From positions 65,777,153 through 65,841,152 of the forward strand of contig CM060307.1 in NCBI GenBank assembly GCA_030674185.1: a stretch of DNA of 64,000 bases, written 5' to 3'. Below, piece after piece: positions 41,923 through 53,835 of the stretch (within the stretch, counting starts at the first letter, position 1; each line of letters begins with the position of its first letter). Both the position numbers and the translations under genes were made by a program. The DNA comes from Monoplex corrugatus (Eukaryota > Mollusca > Gastropoda > Littorinimorpha > Ranellidae). A model generated the notes under the pieces. That model had not been told where the DNA came from and searched no databases. It saw only the letters and a program-made list of their open reading frames with translations.

Positions 41923-42735
41923 TACGAAGAAATCGTTAAATGTCAGTAAGCATAAGCATGACCTGTGACACATTTTATACTTGGAGAATGTGAAGACTGT
42001 CAGCTACAATCTGCAGTCCTCATACGGTCCTTAACAGTCGGCTGGGCTCTAAACAACATGAACTGAGGTAAAAATCGTACCATAAGTATGTTCGAGGGCC
42101 TGAGACATAGTTCAAACTTGGAGTAGGCAAAGACTGTCACCTACAATTAACATACATGTAACACACTTCAAACCTCAAGAGGATAAAAGAGAAAGGGAAA
42201 TATGTCAAACCCGACGAACAAAAGGTCATGCAAAATGTATAGACGCCGTGCCTGTTTCATTCGTGACCACACCGTTTATGACATGACCTATACCTCGCCT
42301 TCTCTCCAACAAAACTTCATCCTAACTTTGCAACGATTAGATATGTAGGATACATTAACTTTGTATCATCAAAAAACTATGTGCCAAAGGATAAGTCAAA
42401 TAGTAAACTAAACCTCTTTGTATAAATGTGCTCTCGTTATTTCTGAACAAATTGTGTCCCTTTGACCCCAAAACGTAATTCAAAGCCCGTTTCTTTGGAA
42501 ATACATGTCTTGAATAGATTTCTTTTTCGACGTCCTACAAAGTCCTCATCACATATTCTAAAATGATCCTGAGATATCTGACTGGGACCAGCCTCATTCA
42601 AACTGATGTCTTCTCACATATTTTTGAGGATAGCTAAACATTCTGGAAGAAAGAAAAAACAGTAACTAGCTAAGACATCTTTATGAGTATGTTTTGTTTA
42701 CAAAACACACATCAATAAACACATAAGCAAGTACA
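41923..42735. other. No gene or repeat recognised
   Basis: About 800 bp of mixed sequence. A short self-similarity at 41960-42010 and 42105-42150 (ACTTGGAGAATGTGAAGACT / ACTTGGAGTAGGCAAAGACT, both followed by GTCA and CTACAAT) suggests a minor 145-bp duplication. Confidence 0.5.
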
Positions 42736-42852
42736 ACATACACAACCACATACATACACATACACAGTCACACATACATACACACACATACACACACACG
42801 AATACACAAACACACAGACACACACACACACACACACACACACATGCACACA
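42736..42852. repeat. Compound (CA)n microsatellite
   Basis: CATA, CACA and CGAA units. The flank AACACATA...GGACATGGGTGACA(C)AATT at 42855-42875 recurs as TAGACATGGACGACAGAATC at 42960, a further small duplication. Confidence 0.9.
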
Positions 42853-43018
42853 CATGTGGACATGGGTGACACAATTCTCTAATATTACTAACAGTACAAA
42901 AAGGTTTAATGAAATAACGAACACATATGCGCACGCACATATACACACTCTCACGGGTATAGACATGGACGACAGAATCGTCTAATGCCATTTATAATGA
43001 AAAGATGTTAAATGAAAG

Positions 43019-43019
<1 letters not shown>

Positions 43020-43115
<96 letters not shown>

Positions 43116-43137
43116 AACAAACAAACAAACAAACAAA
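43020..43137. repeat. (CA)n then (AAAC)n
   Basis: About 45 CA units followed by about seven CAAA units. Confidence 0.97.
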
Positions 43138-43167
43138 TCATAGATATATAAAAAAGAGAAAAAAGTC

Positions 43168-43420
43168 AAGCAAGCTCAGCACTTTCCATAGCGATCTTCA
43201 CAGGACAAAATGTACCCTCACACCTCCTGCTGATAGCTGCCCATATCATGTTTCCTCCCGCTCCACAGAAAAGCAAATGGACTGGAAAAGAAAGGGGGAT
43301 GTTCCAGAAAGAAATCAAATGAAGGAACATGGAGAGCAAATGGGCACCAAATGACAAGTGTCGCTGCACTGGCTGAGAGCTGAGGACATGAAGACCGCGC
43401 CATCTGGGCAAGGAGATGGA
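43168..43420. repeat. Unclassified interspersed repeat, pair with 18082-18320
   Basis: CTCAGCACTTTCCATAGCG, ACAAAATGTACCCTCACACC and GTGTCGCTGCACTGGCTGAG match the other copy. It ends at the RTE fragment. Confidence 0.65.
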
Positions 43421-43429
43421 AGAAAGATG

Positions 43430-43992
43430 ATTATGATCATGTACATCGGAAATAGCCAGCAGAATCGGCCAAGCCAAAACAGCATTCAAGAAAATGAAAA
43501 GCATTCTTACCAACAAATGCTTATCAATTAACATCAGGAAGAGAGTTCTTGAATGTTATATAGAACCAATACTGTTATATTGTTGTGAGGCGTGGACAGT
43601 CAACAAGCAAAGCCAGAACAAGATTGAGGCAGCCCAGATGTGGTTTCTGAAAAGAATGTTGAGAGTTCCATGGATAGCAAAGAAAACAAACGAGATAGTC
43701 TTGATGGAGGCAGACACAAGAAGATCATTCATGAGGAAAATTAAGGAATGACAGGCAACATTTGTAGGCCATTTTATGAGGAAAGGGGAATGGGAGCACC
43801 TGGTCACAACAGGAAAGCTTGAGGAAAAGAGAGCACCAGGTAGACCCCGGGAGAAAATATTGGACGGACCTGCAGAGTGGTTGAGGACAAAGAGGGTGGA
43901 AGAGGCGCTCAAGGCAAGAAAGGATAGAAACAGATTGAAGGCCATGATCGCCAACGCATGTGGCAAGGCACTTGATGGTGATGATGACATTA
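43430..43992 (+). pseudogene. RTE-type LINE 3' end with pol C-terminus
   Basis: It reads IASRIGQAKTAFKKMKSIL, RVLECYIEPILLYCCEAWTV, KIEAAQMWFLKRMLRVPWIA and RSFMRKIKE, then an in-frame TGA (43749-43751), then ATFVGHFMRKGEWEHLVTTG, KLEEKRAPGRPREKILDGPA and KDRNRLKAMIANACGKALDG, ending in GATGATGAC. This is the C-terminal domain after RT in RTE-like elements. Apart from the TGA (CGA or AGA in relatives) the frame is open for 180 codons. The same end recurs at 48815-49172 and, in reverse, 52264-52966. Confidence 0.85.
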
Positions 43993-46363
43993 TATCTCTT
44001 TTCCTCGTTAAGTACCATGTACATTTTATCTCTTTTCCTCATTAAGTACCATGTGCATTTTATATCTTTTCCTAATTAACTACCATGTGCATTTTATCTC
44101 TTTTCCTTATCAACTACCATGTGCATTTTATCTCTTTTCCTTATTAACTACCATGTGAATTTTATCTCTTTTCCCTATTAACTACCATGAGCATTTTATC
44201 TCTTTTCCCTATTAACTACCATGTGCATTTTATCTCTTTTCCCTATTAACTACCATGAGCATTTTATCTCTTTTCCCTATTAACTACCATGTGCATTTTA
44301 TCTCTTTTCCTAATTAACTACCATGAGCATTTTATCTCTTTTCCCTATTAACTACCATGTGCATTTTATCTCTTTTCTTCATTAACTACCATGAGCATTT
44401 TATCTCTTTTCCCTATTAACTACCATGTGCATTTTATCTCTTTTCCCTATTAACTACCATGTGCATTTTATCTCTTTTCTTCATTAACTACCATGTGCAT
44501 TTTATCTCTTTTCCCTATTAACTACCATGTGCATTTTATCTTTTTTCCCTATTAACTACCATGTGCATTTTATCTCTTTTCCCTATTAACTACCATGAGC
44601 ATTTTATCTCTTTTCCTAATTAACTACCATGTGCATTTTATCTCTTTTCTTCATTAACTACCATGTGCATTTTATCTCTTTTCCTTATCAACTACCATGT
44701 GCATTTTATCTCTTTTCCTTATCAACTACCATGTGCATTTTATCTCTTTTCCCTATTAACTACCATGAGCATTTTATCTCTTTTCCTTATCAACTACCAT
44801 GTGCATTTTATCTCTTTTCTTCATTAACTACCATGTGCATTTTATCTCTTGTCCTCATTAACTACCATGTGCATTTTATCCCTTTTCCTAATTAACCACC
44901 ATGTGCATTTTATCTCTTTTCCTCATTAACCACCATGTGCATTTTATCTCTTTTCCTAATTAACTACCATGTGCATTTTATCTCTTTTCCTAATTAACTA
45001 CCATGTGCATTTTATTCCTTTTCCTAATTAACCACCATGTGCATTTTATCCCTTTTCCCTATTAACTACCATGTGCAATTTTTATCTCTTTTCCTCATTA
45101 ACTACCATGTGCATTTTATCTCTTTTCCCTATTAACTACCATGTGCATTTTATCTCTTTTCCTAATTAACTACCATGTGCATTTTATCTCTTTTCCCTAT
45201 TAACTACCATGTGCATTTTATCTCTTTTCCTAATTAATTACCATGTGCATTTTATCTCTTTTCCCCATTAACTACCATGTGCATTTTATCTCTTTTCCCT
45301 ATTAACTACCATGTGCATTTTATCTCTTTTCCCTATTAACTACCATGTGCATTTTATCTCTTTTCCTAATTAATTACCATGTGCATTTTATCTCTTTTCC
45401 CTATTAACTACCATGTGCATTTTATCTCTTTTCCTATTAACTACCATGTGCATTTTATCTCTTTTCCCTATTAACTACCATGTGCATTTTATCTCTTTTC
45501 CTTATTAACTACCATGTGCATTTTATCTCTTTTCCCTATTAACTACCATGTGCATTTTATCTCTTTTCCTTATTAACTACCATGTGCATTTTATCTCTTT
45601 TCCCTATTAACTACCATGTGCATTTTATCTCTTTTCCTAATTAACTACCATGTGCATTTTATCTCTTTTCCCTATTAACTACCATGTGCATTTTATCTCT
45701 TTTCCTAATTAATTACCATGTGCATTTTATCTCTTTTCCTCATTAACTACCATGTGCATTTTATCTCTTTTCCTCATTAACTACCATGTGCATTTTATCC
45801 TTTTTCCTAATTAATTACCATGTGCATTTTATCTCTTTTCCTCATTAACTACCATGTGCATTTTATCTCTTTTCCTATTAACTACCATGTGCATTTTATC
45901 CTTTTTCCTAATTAACTACCATGTGCATTTTATCTCTTTTCCTAATTAATTACCATGTGCATTTTATCTCTTTTCCTCATTAACTACCATGAGCATTTTA
46001 TCTCTTTTCCCTATTAACTACCATGTGCATTTTATCCTTTTTCCTAATTAATTACCATGTGCATTTTATCTCTTTTCCTCATTAACTACCATGTGCATTT
46101 TATCTCTTTTCCTCATTAACTACCATGTCCATTTTATCTCTTTTCCTCATTAACTACCATGTGCATTTTATCTCTTTTCCTCATTAACTACCAAGTGCAT
46201 TTTATCCCTTTTCCTAATTAACCACCATGTGCATTTTATCTCTTTTCCTCATTAACCACCATTGCATTTTATCCCTTTTCCTAATTAACCACCTTGTGCA
46301 TTTTATCTCTTTTCTTCATTAACTGCCATGTGTATTTTATCTGTTGTCCTCGTTAACTACCAT
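43993..46363. repeat. 34-bp minisatellite, about 70 copies
   Basis: Unit TACCATGTGCATTTTATCTC + TTTTCC(CTA/TAA/TCA)TTAAC, 34 bp with one-base length variants. Variants differ at two places: GTGC or GAGC, and CCCTA, CCTAA, CCTCA, CTTCA or CCTTA before TTAAC. There are no unique spacers. The array starts directly at the (GAT)n tail of the RTE copy and decays toward 46363. Confidence 0.97.
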
Positions 46364-46610
46364 TTTTTTCTCTCTCCTTTGTTTGTTTTTAATACTTTCT
46401 TTACTGTCGTCCATTCGTTTGTTTGAATGTTTGTAATAAATTGTTATGACAATTCATTTTTATTCTTATTTGTTTAGTTTTTAGTCATGCATTTTACTTT
46501 TATGTCTTTATGCTTATATTTATATGTTGTGCAACAAAGACTACTTGTGGGACAGGTCCAGTGGTATAATACCAGTAGTGATAAAAAGTGCTGCAAGTTT
46601 TGAAGTTAGA
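46364..46610. other. No gene recognised
   Basis: AT-rich flank of the minisatellite. Confidence 0.5.
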
Positions 46611-46614
46611 AACC

Positions 46615-46626
46615 TCTCTCTCTCTT

Positions 46627-46687
<61 letters not shown>

Positions 46688-46800
46688 CTCACACACACCG
46701 CGCACGCGTACAATCGAAACAGACAACAAGAAACATACGCACACATACATACACGCGCACATATAAAAACGCACACACGCACTCACAGTTCAAAATTGAC
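46615..46800. repeat. (CT)n then degenerate (CA)n
   Basis: CT run to 46690 followed by CACA/CGCA units. Confidence 0.9.
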
Positions 46801-48240
46801 AGAGTTTAACCTCAGCGCGTGCATGAAGGAGAACATCAAATAAATGAATACCCAATCTAATCTATACGTAAAAGTTCAATATAAAGAAGTACACATGATC
46901 TGGAAATTCAGATGTTTGAAATATAACTACACCACTCTACAAATCTTGATAAATTTTTCTCATTTATATTGATCGTTTGTACTTCTAGAATAAAGTTACA
47001 CAATGATAACACTGCTTTAATTAAGATGTGTTTTGTGGAACAAACTTCAAACGATTTTATGACATTCGATAATAAAATAATATGAAATTCATCACAGCAT
47101 TAACACATTCGATTTTCTCCAACAATTCTTTTGTGTCTGCCTAATTTAATTTCAAACTTGTGACATCTGCATCGAAATCTATTGGCGGAAAAATACGTAA
47201 ATATCTGGCAACTATGTAATATATTTTTCTGTACCAAACTCATTTTTAACAATTTGATGAAGCATGTATTTAACGCCTTTTCCAAAGCCGTTTCCAGTTC
47301 TTGCTGATAATTAACCTGACACAACAAAGTGGGAATTTTACAAATTCTGGTTTTGTTCCCAAAACGTTTAAATTCCTCTCCGTGTGAAATGAACCTAAAT
47401 CATTTGAATTGTCCTTGATATGAGTTATCCTACTTACATATAAATCACAACAGAGTTTTCATAATTCATAATAGCATTTCTCAGTGTTGTCATGTGAAAA
47501 AAAAACGTACAGCAAAGAGATATTATTTTAGAATTAACTAAGACTGAAATTGAATATAACCATGTTTTACTAGAAACCGTCTCAACTGAAGTGCTTGTTT
47601 GTAAATTTAACAAATACTTCAAAAAGCTTAACTAGATTTTCTCAAGTAAATACTAGTACTCATATCCCATAATTTACAACCACAAAGTAAAATAGATAAA
47701 ATATCTATATTGTATAACATGAGGGCAAACTAATGTAGGCAAAATATTGATATTATGTAAAATGAGGACAAACTAACAAAGTTAACCAAAAAATACATAC
47801 ACGTGCACTCACGAATATAGGTAAAATATTGATATTATGTAATATAAAGACAAAGTACAAAAATTAACTTAAAAATTACAGATACATACACGCAAACAAA
47901 CACATACACATGCATGCATGCACATTACAATTTCTAACCTTCCATAAAAAGAAAAGAAGGAGGAGGGTAGAAAAAAATGTGACTGTAGTGGTAGTGGCAG
48001 GTGTGTTATAGTGTTGGTGTGGTAAAGGTGGAGATAATGACGACGATGAGAGGAGGAGGAGGATGGTGATGATGATTATGGTGATGATAATGATGGTATC
48101 GATTATGAAAATGGCGATGATGATGGTGATGACTGTGATTAACAACATCACCAGCAGCAGTAAAACCAACAACAAGGGAAGCTACAACGACACAGTCACA
48201 AACAAGAGGAAGCAATAAATTTTAAACTGTATGTGTTGGA
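46801..48240. other. No gene; small AT-rich tandem repeat at 47690-47870
   Basis: AAAATATTGATATTATGTAA and its variants occur three times (47696, 47742, 47823) with GAGGACAAACTAAC-like flanks. (GAT)n/(GGT)n-rich sequence is at 47995-48140. The rest is unassigned. Confidence 0.5.
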
Positions 48241-48345
48241 TACAACTTCTAACTTCAAACTTCAAAACGTTTTATTACTTAAGAATAATAACATCGTCCC
48301 ACTGGGCCTATCTTACAGCTAGTCATTGCCACTCTACACATATAA
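48241..48345 (-). mobile_element. Possible LINE 3' end
   Basis: In reverse it reads GGCCCAGTGGGACGATGTTA, TTATTCTTAAGTAATAAAAC and GTTTTGAAGTTTGAAGTTAG: a polyadenylation-type AATAAA followed by a short repeated TTTGAAG tail. That looks like a LINE 3' terminus, but no ORF remains, so the class is uncertain. Confidence 0.35.
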
Positions 48346-48814
48346 CACTAGCATCAAAACGTGAAAATGAAATACACAAGTCAGAACTAATTCGTCAAGA
48401 AAGATAACGATAAATTGATTTCACGCAACAGATTAATTAAAACAGGAGAGAGGGGGCGATAACTGTTGATGCACTTTTTTAGAATACGGGAATTTCTTCT
48501 ATTTTTCTGCTTTTTCTTAGTCTTTCAACAGGAGCGATAAAATGGCTTTGAATAGAGAGTTGGTTATGTGGGAGTTACACAGAAAAGAAAGTGGGATCAG
48601 TAATGGCCTGTTAGGGGCTGGTTTTCGTAATGGGAGTTGGGCACACAATGAGCACATTGCATATTCAAATTTAAATCGTACATCCTAGTGCCAACTTTCA
48701 TACACAGCGAGACTTTTCTTATCAGGCTTCTCCAAAAGGCCCTAAATTTATTTAACTTAGTTATATATTGCCATTTCCATCACTTACAGGACAGTCCAGA
48801 ACATGACTGAGGCA

Positions 48815-49172
48815 GCTGAAATGTGATTTCTAAAAAAGAATGTTAAAGAGTTCCATGGACGTCAAATAAAGCAAACGAGACATTCTTGAAAGAGGCAGAC
48901 ACAAAAAGGAATATTAATGAAGAAGATTAAGAAAGAACCAGCAACATTTATAGGGCATTTTATAAAGGAAGAGAAAATAAAGCACCTAGTCACAACAAGA
49001 AAGCTGGAGAGAAAAAGAACGCCACGTGGGTTCAGGGAAAAACTATTGGACGGACTTGCAGAGCGGATGATGACAAAGAGGGTGGGAGATGTACTTGCAG
49101 CGACAAAAGACAGATTCGTTAGAGGGCCATGATCGCCAACGCCAAAGACAGGGCACATGATGATGATGAGAG
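48815..49172 (+). pseudogene. RTE-type LINE 3' end, decayed copy
   Basis: It matches 43640-43992: AAGAATGTTAAAGAGTTCCA, then coding KKIKKEPATFIGHFIKEEKI and TRKLERKRTPRGFREKLLDG, then RGPWSP (frame lost) and GGCACATGATGATGATGAG. It has more indels than the copy at 43430. Confidence 0.75.
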
Positions 49173-49187
49173 GACAGTCTGTTCCAT

Positions 49188-49370
49188 TAGCAGAGTGTTG
49201 GTGTAGTGGTTTAGAGCCGTTCGTTCGCTCTTCTTCTGATCTCAGAGCGTTTTGTGTTCCATCTTTCAGAACAAGATCATTTGGCTAGTGAAGATTCGCT
49301 CACCAGCGTCTTGGTCTGTGGAATAAACTCCCTGTTGGCGGCATTCTGCATCAAACACTTCCTTTGAATT
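49188..49370 (+). mobile_element. Possible tRNA-derived SINE head, degraded
   Basis: GTTGGTGTAGTGGTTTAGAG resembles the A-box start of SINE-C (23216). No clear B box remains. Confidence 0.3.
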
Positions 49371-49429
49371 TGTTGTTAAGACTTAACCGAGTCAGTTGTA
49401 AGCTGTGTCAGCGTGCTTACGTGCGTTTG

Positions 49430-49469
49430 TATGTGTGTTTGTGTGTTTGTGTGTTTGTGTGTTTGTGTG

Positions 49470-49547
<78 letters not shown>

Positions 49548-49660
49548 GCGTGGATGTGTGTATATGTTATTTGTGTGTATGTATGTATGTATGTATGCGT
49601 GTATGTTCGTGAATGTGTGTGCGTGTGCGTATGTGTGGTGTGTGTGAGTGTGTGTATGTG

Positions 49661-49734
<74 letters not shown>

Positions 49735-49790
49735 GTTCTTTGATTTAACGTCTTTTCACTAAGAGTGATATTAACGGAAATGTGTATGCG

Positions 49791-49867
<77 letters not shown>

Positions 49868-49919
49868 CGTTCTTGATTTAACGTCTTTCACTAAGAGTGA
49901 TATTAGACGGAAATGTGTA

Positions 49920-49985
<66 letters not shown>
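49430..49985. repeat. (GT)n blocks with a duplicated unique segment
   Basis: Four GT runs. The segment CGTTCTTTGATTTAACGTC ... ACGGAAATGTGTATGCG occurs at 49734-49792 and again at 49866-49922, differing only by single-base indels. This is a likely assembly duplication. Confidence 0.9.
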
Positions 49986-50046
49986 GGCTGGCTCCTGTCA
50001 AACGAGCCATGGATTCGAGATATCATGTGTCGAGTTTAATCCCAGC

Positions 50047-50107
50047 CCATCATCATCATGTGCCCTGCTGCATGGTGCTGGCGATCATGGCCCTCCATAT
50101 GCATCTA
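50047..50107 (-). mobile_element. RTE-type 3' tail, possibly of a SINE
   Basis: CATCATCATCATGTGCCCTG and CTGGCGATCATGGCCCTCC match the RTE 3' end. Beyond 50107 the sequence is not RTE, suggesting a short element that borrows the RTE tail. Confidence 0.6.
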
Positions 50108-50910
50108 GTTATACTCATTTTTCTTGCTTTGGCTGGCCATGATTTATCTTGGGAAAATACGATGGTGGTTTCCCGTTGCCTTCCATCGGTTTGTGTACGG
50201 ACTTTCCGCCAGCCTATGTCGTTCCCACGACAACCTATAAGGCAGTAGGGGCAATTTTTTTCTTTAAGGGTTTACTCCCTTAGCCTTATTCTCTCCCGAG
50301 ATAACCATCAAGCAGTGGTGCTATTTACCCATAGCTGGAGGTCTGGTTCGTGGGCACCAGGGCATATCCACATGCCGGTGGGCCTGCGTGCAGCATGTCT
50401 GGGGGCTAGACCTCCTCCGAGTCCCTCGAGTTTTAGCCCGAGTCTGTGTGGTGCTCAGTTACCACATGTCGCCACGAGGCGGCACAACGTAGGGCTTGCT
50501 GATGGAGAGGCTATTTACTGACTGAGAAAGACTTATGCACTCTGCTCTCTTTTTCGCATAGCTGCAAGTAGCAGTGCTAGCCAGTGGTGCAGGCTGAAAG
50601 CGAGAGGTGACAAGCACGAAGTCATTAGCCAACACACTAGATGCATCAAATCCCTGCCCTCACCATAAAAACTGGCCTGTTTCCTGTTCTTCCCACTGCT
50701 CTAATCATGCTGGTTATGTCAGCGTGGTGTTTTATAGGTCACTTCTTTACTCCTGCACCATCCTTTCCCATTTCAAGACCTTGCCAGCGCAAAGGGTTTT
50801 AGGGATGCCCAAGAGGTCTGCCATACGTACAATTGCTGGCAGATTTGCATGGACCGCATATGAAATTGTCTGAGTGTGATGAATTCCTCTTGAACAAACT
50901 CTTAACGAAC
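50108..50910. repeat. Long GC-richer interspersed repeat of unknown class
   Basis: No ORF is supported. Contains TGGTTTCCCGTTGCCTTCC, GGGGGCTAGACCTCCTCC and CATGTCGCCACGAGGCGGC. The part 50690-50905 pairs with 27541-27765. It adjoins an RTE-type tail at its left end, so on the minus strand the whole 860 bp could be one non-autonomous retroelement. Confidence 0.5.
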
Positions 50911-50940
50911 GAACAGTGTAAATAAGTGTTTGAGTGTGTG

Positions 50941-50944
<4 letters not shown>

Positions 50945-50977
<33 letters not shown>

Positions 50978-50981
50978 TCTC

Positions 50982-51025
<44 letters not shown>
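50945..51025. repeat. (CT)n microsatellite
   Basis: About 80 bp of CT. From 51026 to 51420 no gene; C-run at 51335-51355. Confidence 0.95.
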
Positions 51026-51028
<3 letters not shown>

Positions 51029-51424
51029 GACCGGCTGTTGGCTATACAGAGAGACTAATTGCTTGACCAGTAGATGGAGGAATGGAACGATATATGTATA
51101 TGTATTAAATATCTTTATGACTTGTTTGATGCCTTAATGCACTGATGAAGCTTAATTATAATCAAGTACTATTTAGTGTATTACTTCATTAAATGTTAGA
51201 TTTAGTCAGCAAAAGAAAGATCTGTTGACTGTTACACCAACGAAGTATTCAACTGAGGAAAGCGCGGAAAGTGTCAATGTTCGACAATGCAATCATACGC
51301 ATTGCAATATTGGTGTAATCCACAAAAACCCTATCTCCCCCCCCCCCCCCCCCCCATCGACTATTGTATTGTGGCCTAAGGCCGATGTACATTAAAAAAA
51401 ATTCTGAGTTCTGAGTTCTGAGTT

Positions 51425-51605
<181 letters not shown>

Positions 51606-52263
51606 GTTCTACTTTGCGATGCCCAAGAACTATTTGTTGTGGCTGAGCGATGTGAATTTGTTGTCGCTGTCGATTCCTTGGGGAAATTCCAGTGAGACTT
51701 GCTCCGTATAATAGCTCGCTGTCACCAAAGAGAACGGTAAAGCCTGGAATCAGATTTACAGCACACTAACCATGTTAGTAGGTAAGCGGTAATCACTCCC
51801 ATGCCTCTCTACCACAATGGAAGCGAACACCTGGGGTTGAGTGGAAGGAGAGAGTGACAAGCAATGCAGTGGGTGGCAGCAAGGATTTTCAACGTGATCG
51901 GTAAAACCGAATCAAACCAAGCACACTTCTCGCCCATCTGAAACTGCAAGTCACACTATCATGACCCGCACGTCCATTTGCGGTGATGCTGAGAACAGAG
52001 AGCACTTTGGTCCATTACGTCAAACTGCTAAGACATTATCCCGGTGTTAAAACAAACAGGACAATGCGGGCAAAGGGATAAGTCCAGAGGACGAGAACTT
52101 TTCTAATCCTTCAATTTCTTTTCATGGATGTCTGTGTGCATGTTCCTTTTGCCCAGACGTTGCGGGCGGTATGTTGCTGCATAGTCTGCTTACTTCATCT
52201 TCGGTGGGTGTGCACACCGGGTGTTTTCATGTTCACATAAACTAGCTACTGACATGACTTACA

Positions 52264-52966
52264 GGATCATCATATGCCCTGCCGCAGGCTTTGGCGATCA
52301 TGGCCCTCCATATGCATCTATCCCTTGTCGCTGCAAGCACATCTTCCACCCTCTCTGTCCTTAGCCACTCTTGCAAGTCCGTCCAATATTTTCTTCCTGG
52401 GTCTATCTGGTGTTCTCTTTCCCTCCAGCTTTTCTGTTGTGACCAGGTACTCAAATTCCCCTTTCTTCGTAAAATGGCATATAAATGTTGCTTGTCTTTT
52501 CCCAATTTTCTTTATCAATGATCTTTTTGTGTCTGCCTCCATAAAGACTATTTCGTTTGTTTTCTTTGCTGTCCATGGAACTCTCAACCTTCTTCTTATA
52601 AACTACATTTCGACTGCCTCAATCTTATTCTGGCTTCACGTGTTGACTGTCCACGCCTCACAACCGTATAACATTATCGATTCTAAACAACATTCAAGTA
52701 CTCCCTTCCTGATGTTAATTGATAGGCATTTGTTGGTAAGAATGCTTTCCATCTTCTTAAATGCTGTTTTGGCTTGGCCGATTCTGCTGGCTATTTCTGA
52801 TATGCATCTGCCGCCTGGTGAGATGACCGTTCCCAGATATTTAACTTTATCAACCTGTCTCAAAGTTGTGCCATTTGTTGTTATTTTGTGTGAGGGGATT
52901 TCATGTTTTTTACTGATTACCATGACTTCAGTATTCTTGCTATTTAGCATATTTGACTTTCTGCAT
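52264..52966 (-). pseudogene. RTE-type LINE, longest 3' copy in the window
   Basis: The minus strand reads NSKNTEVMVISKKHEI (post-YADD segment), KVKYLGTVISPGGRC, SEIASRIGQAKTAFKKMESI, VLECCLESIMLYGCEAWTVN, then a stop and several frame changes through SLIKKIGKRQATFICHFTKK to the RTE end and ATCATC tail. It overlaps the copies at 43430 and 48815 and extends further 5'. It is 5' truncated and its 5' end abuts SINE-B. Confidence 0.8.
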
Positions 52967-53133
52967 GTAAATACCCACAAAGGTGGTTTAGGCACTGGCA
53001 GGTCGGCACACATTTGACATGGGAGACTGGAAAATCTCCATGCTTTACTCACCAGGTGGCGATGTCTAGGCGGATCGAACCCAGGACTCTCCGAATGGAA
53101 GTCTGACGTTTACCCACTTGACTACCGCTCCTA
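52967..53133 (-). mobile_element. tRNA-derived SINE-B copy
   Basis: In reverse: GGAGCGGTAGTCAAGTGGGT (A box), AGTCCTGGGTTCGATCCGCC (B box, GGTTCGATCC), then body CTGCCAGTGCCTAAACCACC, TTTGTGGGTATTTACATGC. Its 3' part is cut by the RTE copy. Confidence 0.75.
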
Positions 53134-53227
53134 TTGGACGACAGCTAAATGTTGAGTTCAAATTCCTTTCAGTCCTGAACTGCCCTGAGCGCCCCTCTTC
53201 ACAGTTAAGCATTGCTGTAGTCTATTT

Positions 53228-53835
53228 TTAGGGAGAAGAGTGGCAGAATGGTTCAGACGTTCGCCTGCCAAAACTAAACTCGAGGTTCCAGGGTTCGCTC
53301 CCAGGTGAGGCCTCGACTTTTCTCCTCAAACTGAACATCTAGTCCTTCGGATGGGGACGAAAAACGAGTCGGACCTATGTGCCCTCTGGTTGTGCACGCG
53401 AAAGATCCACGGCACTTGAAAATCGTGAAGAGCAGGCTACCTTGGTATAAAACATTGGAGAGATAGGTTGATTTCCCTGGTCTCACCCCTTGAAGACCAA
53501 TTAGCCTTCTTGCCTTTCTAAAGTCTTGGTAAAAAAATGTGAATATGAATATGCATTTGAAGATAGGGAGAGGGAGTGGGCGCCGCCCTCGTGGTGCTGA
53601 CCCCGGGAAAAGTTGAGGTATCTGCCACCTCATTCCCCTACGATCCCACGGTTATGGAACTATCTAGGTAGGACTTCAGGACCTGGCCAACTCGTGGATT
53701 TATGTGCAGACTTCAGGCTTGTACCGTGATCATTCTAGATCTTCTCCAATACATGGCACCTGTGACGTTAGTGCATATAGAATTCATTACCAAACGTGGA
53801 GACGTCATCTTGAGAAACTGAAACCGTTTAAAATG
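53228..53835 (+). mobile_element. tRNA-derived SINE-A, full-length-looking, about 600 bp
   Basis: Head: AGTGGCAGAATGGTTCAGAC (A box near 53237) and CCAGGGTTCGCTCCC (B box near 53289-53302), about 50 bp apart. Then a long body: GCACGCGAAAGATCCACGGC, GGTCTCACCCCTTGAAGACC, GGACCTGGCCAACTCGTGG, and a tail ATCTTGAGAAACTGAAACC. Copies of the body occur at 10998, 8395, 12655 and 58843. At about 600 bp it is long for a SINE. Confidence 0.75.

Noticed and set aside
43993..46363. CRISPR-like array of regular repeats
   Set aside because: The 34-bp units are directly adjacent with no unique spacers and vary only at two short positions; the setting is eukaryotic. It is a minisatellite.
47100..47327. Minus-strand ORF MLCQVNYQQELETALEKA
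   Set aside because: Protein-like composition over 75 codons but no motif, no neighbouring exon signals and AT-rich context; left uncalled.
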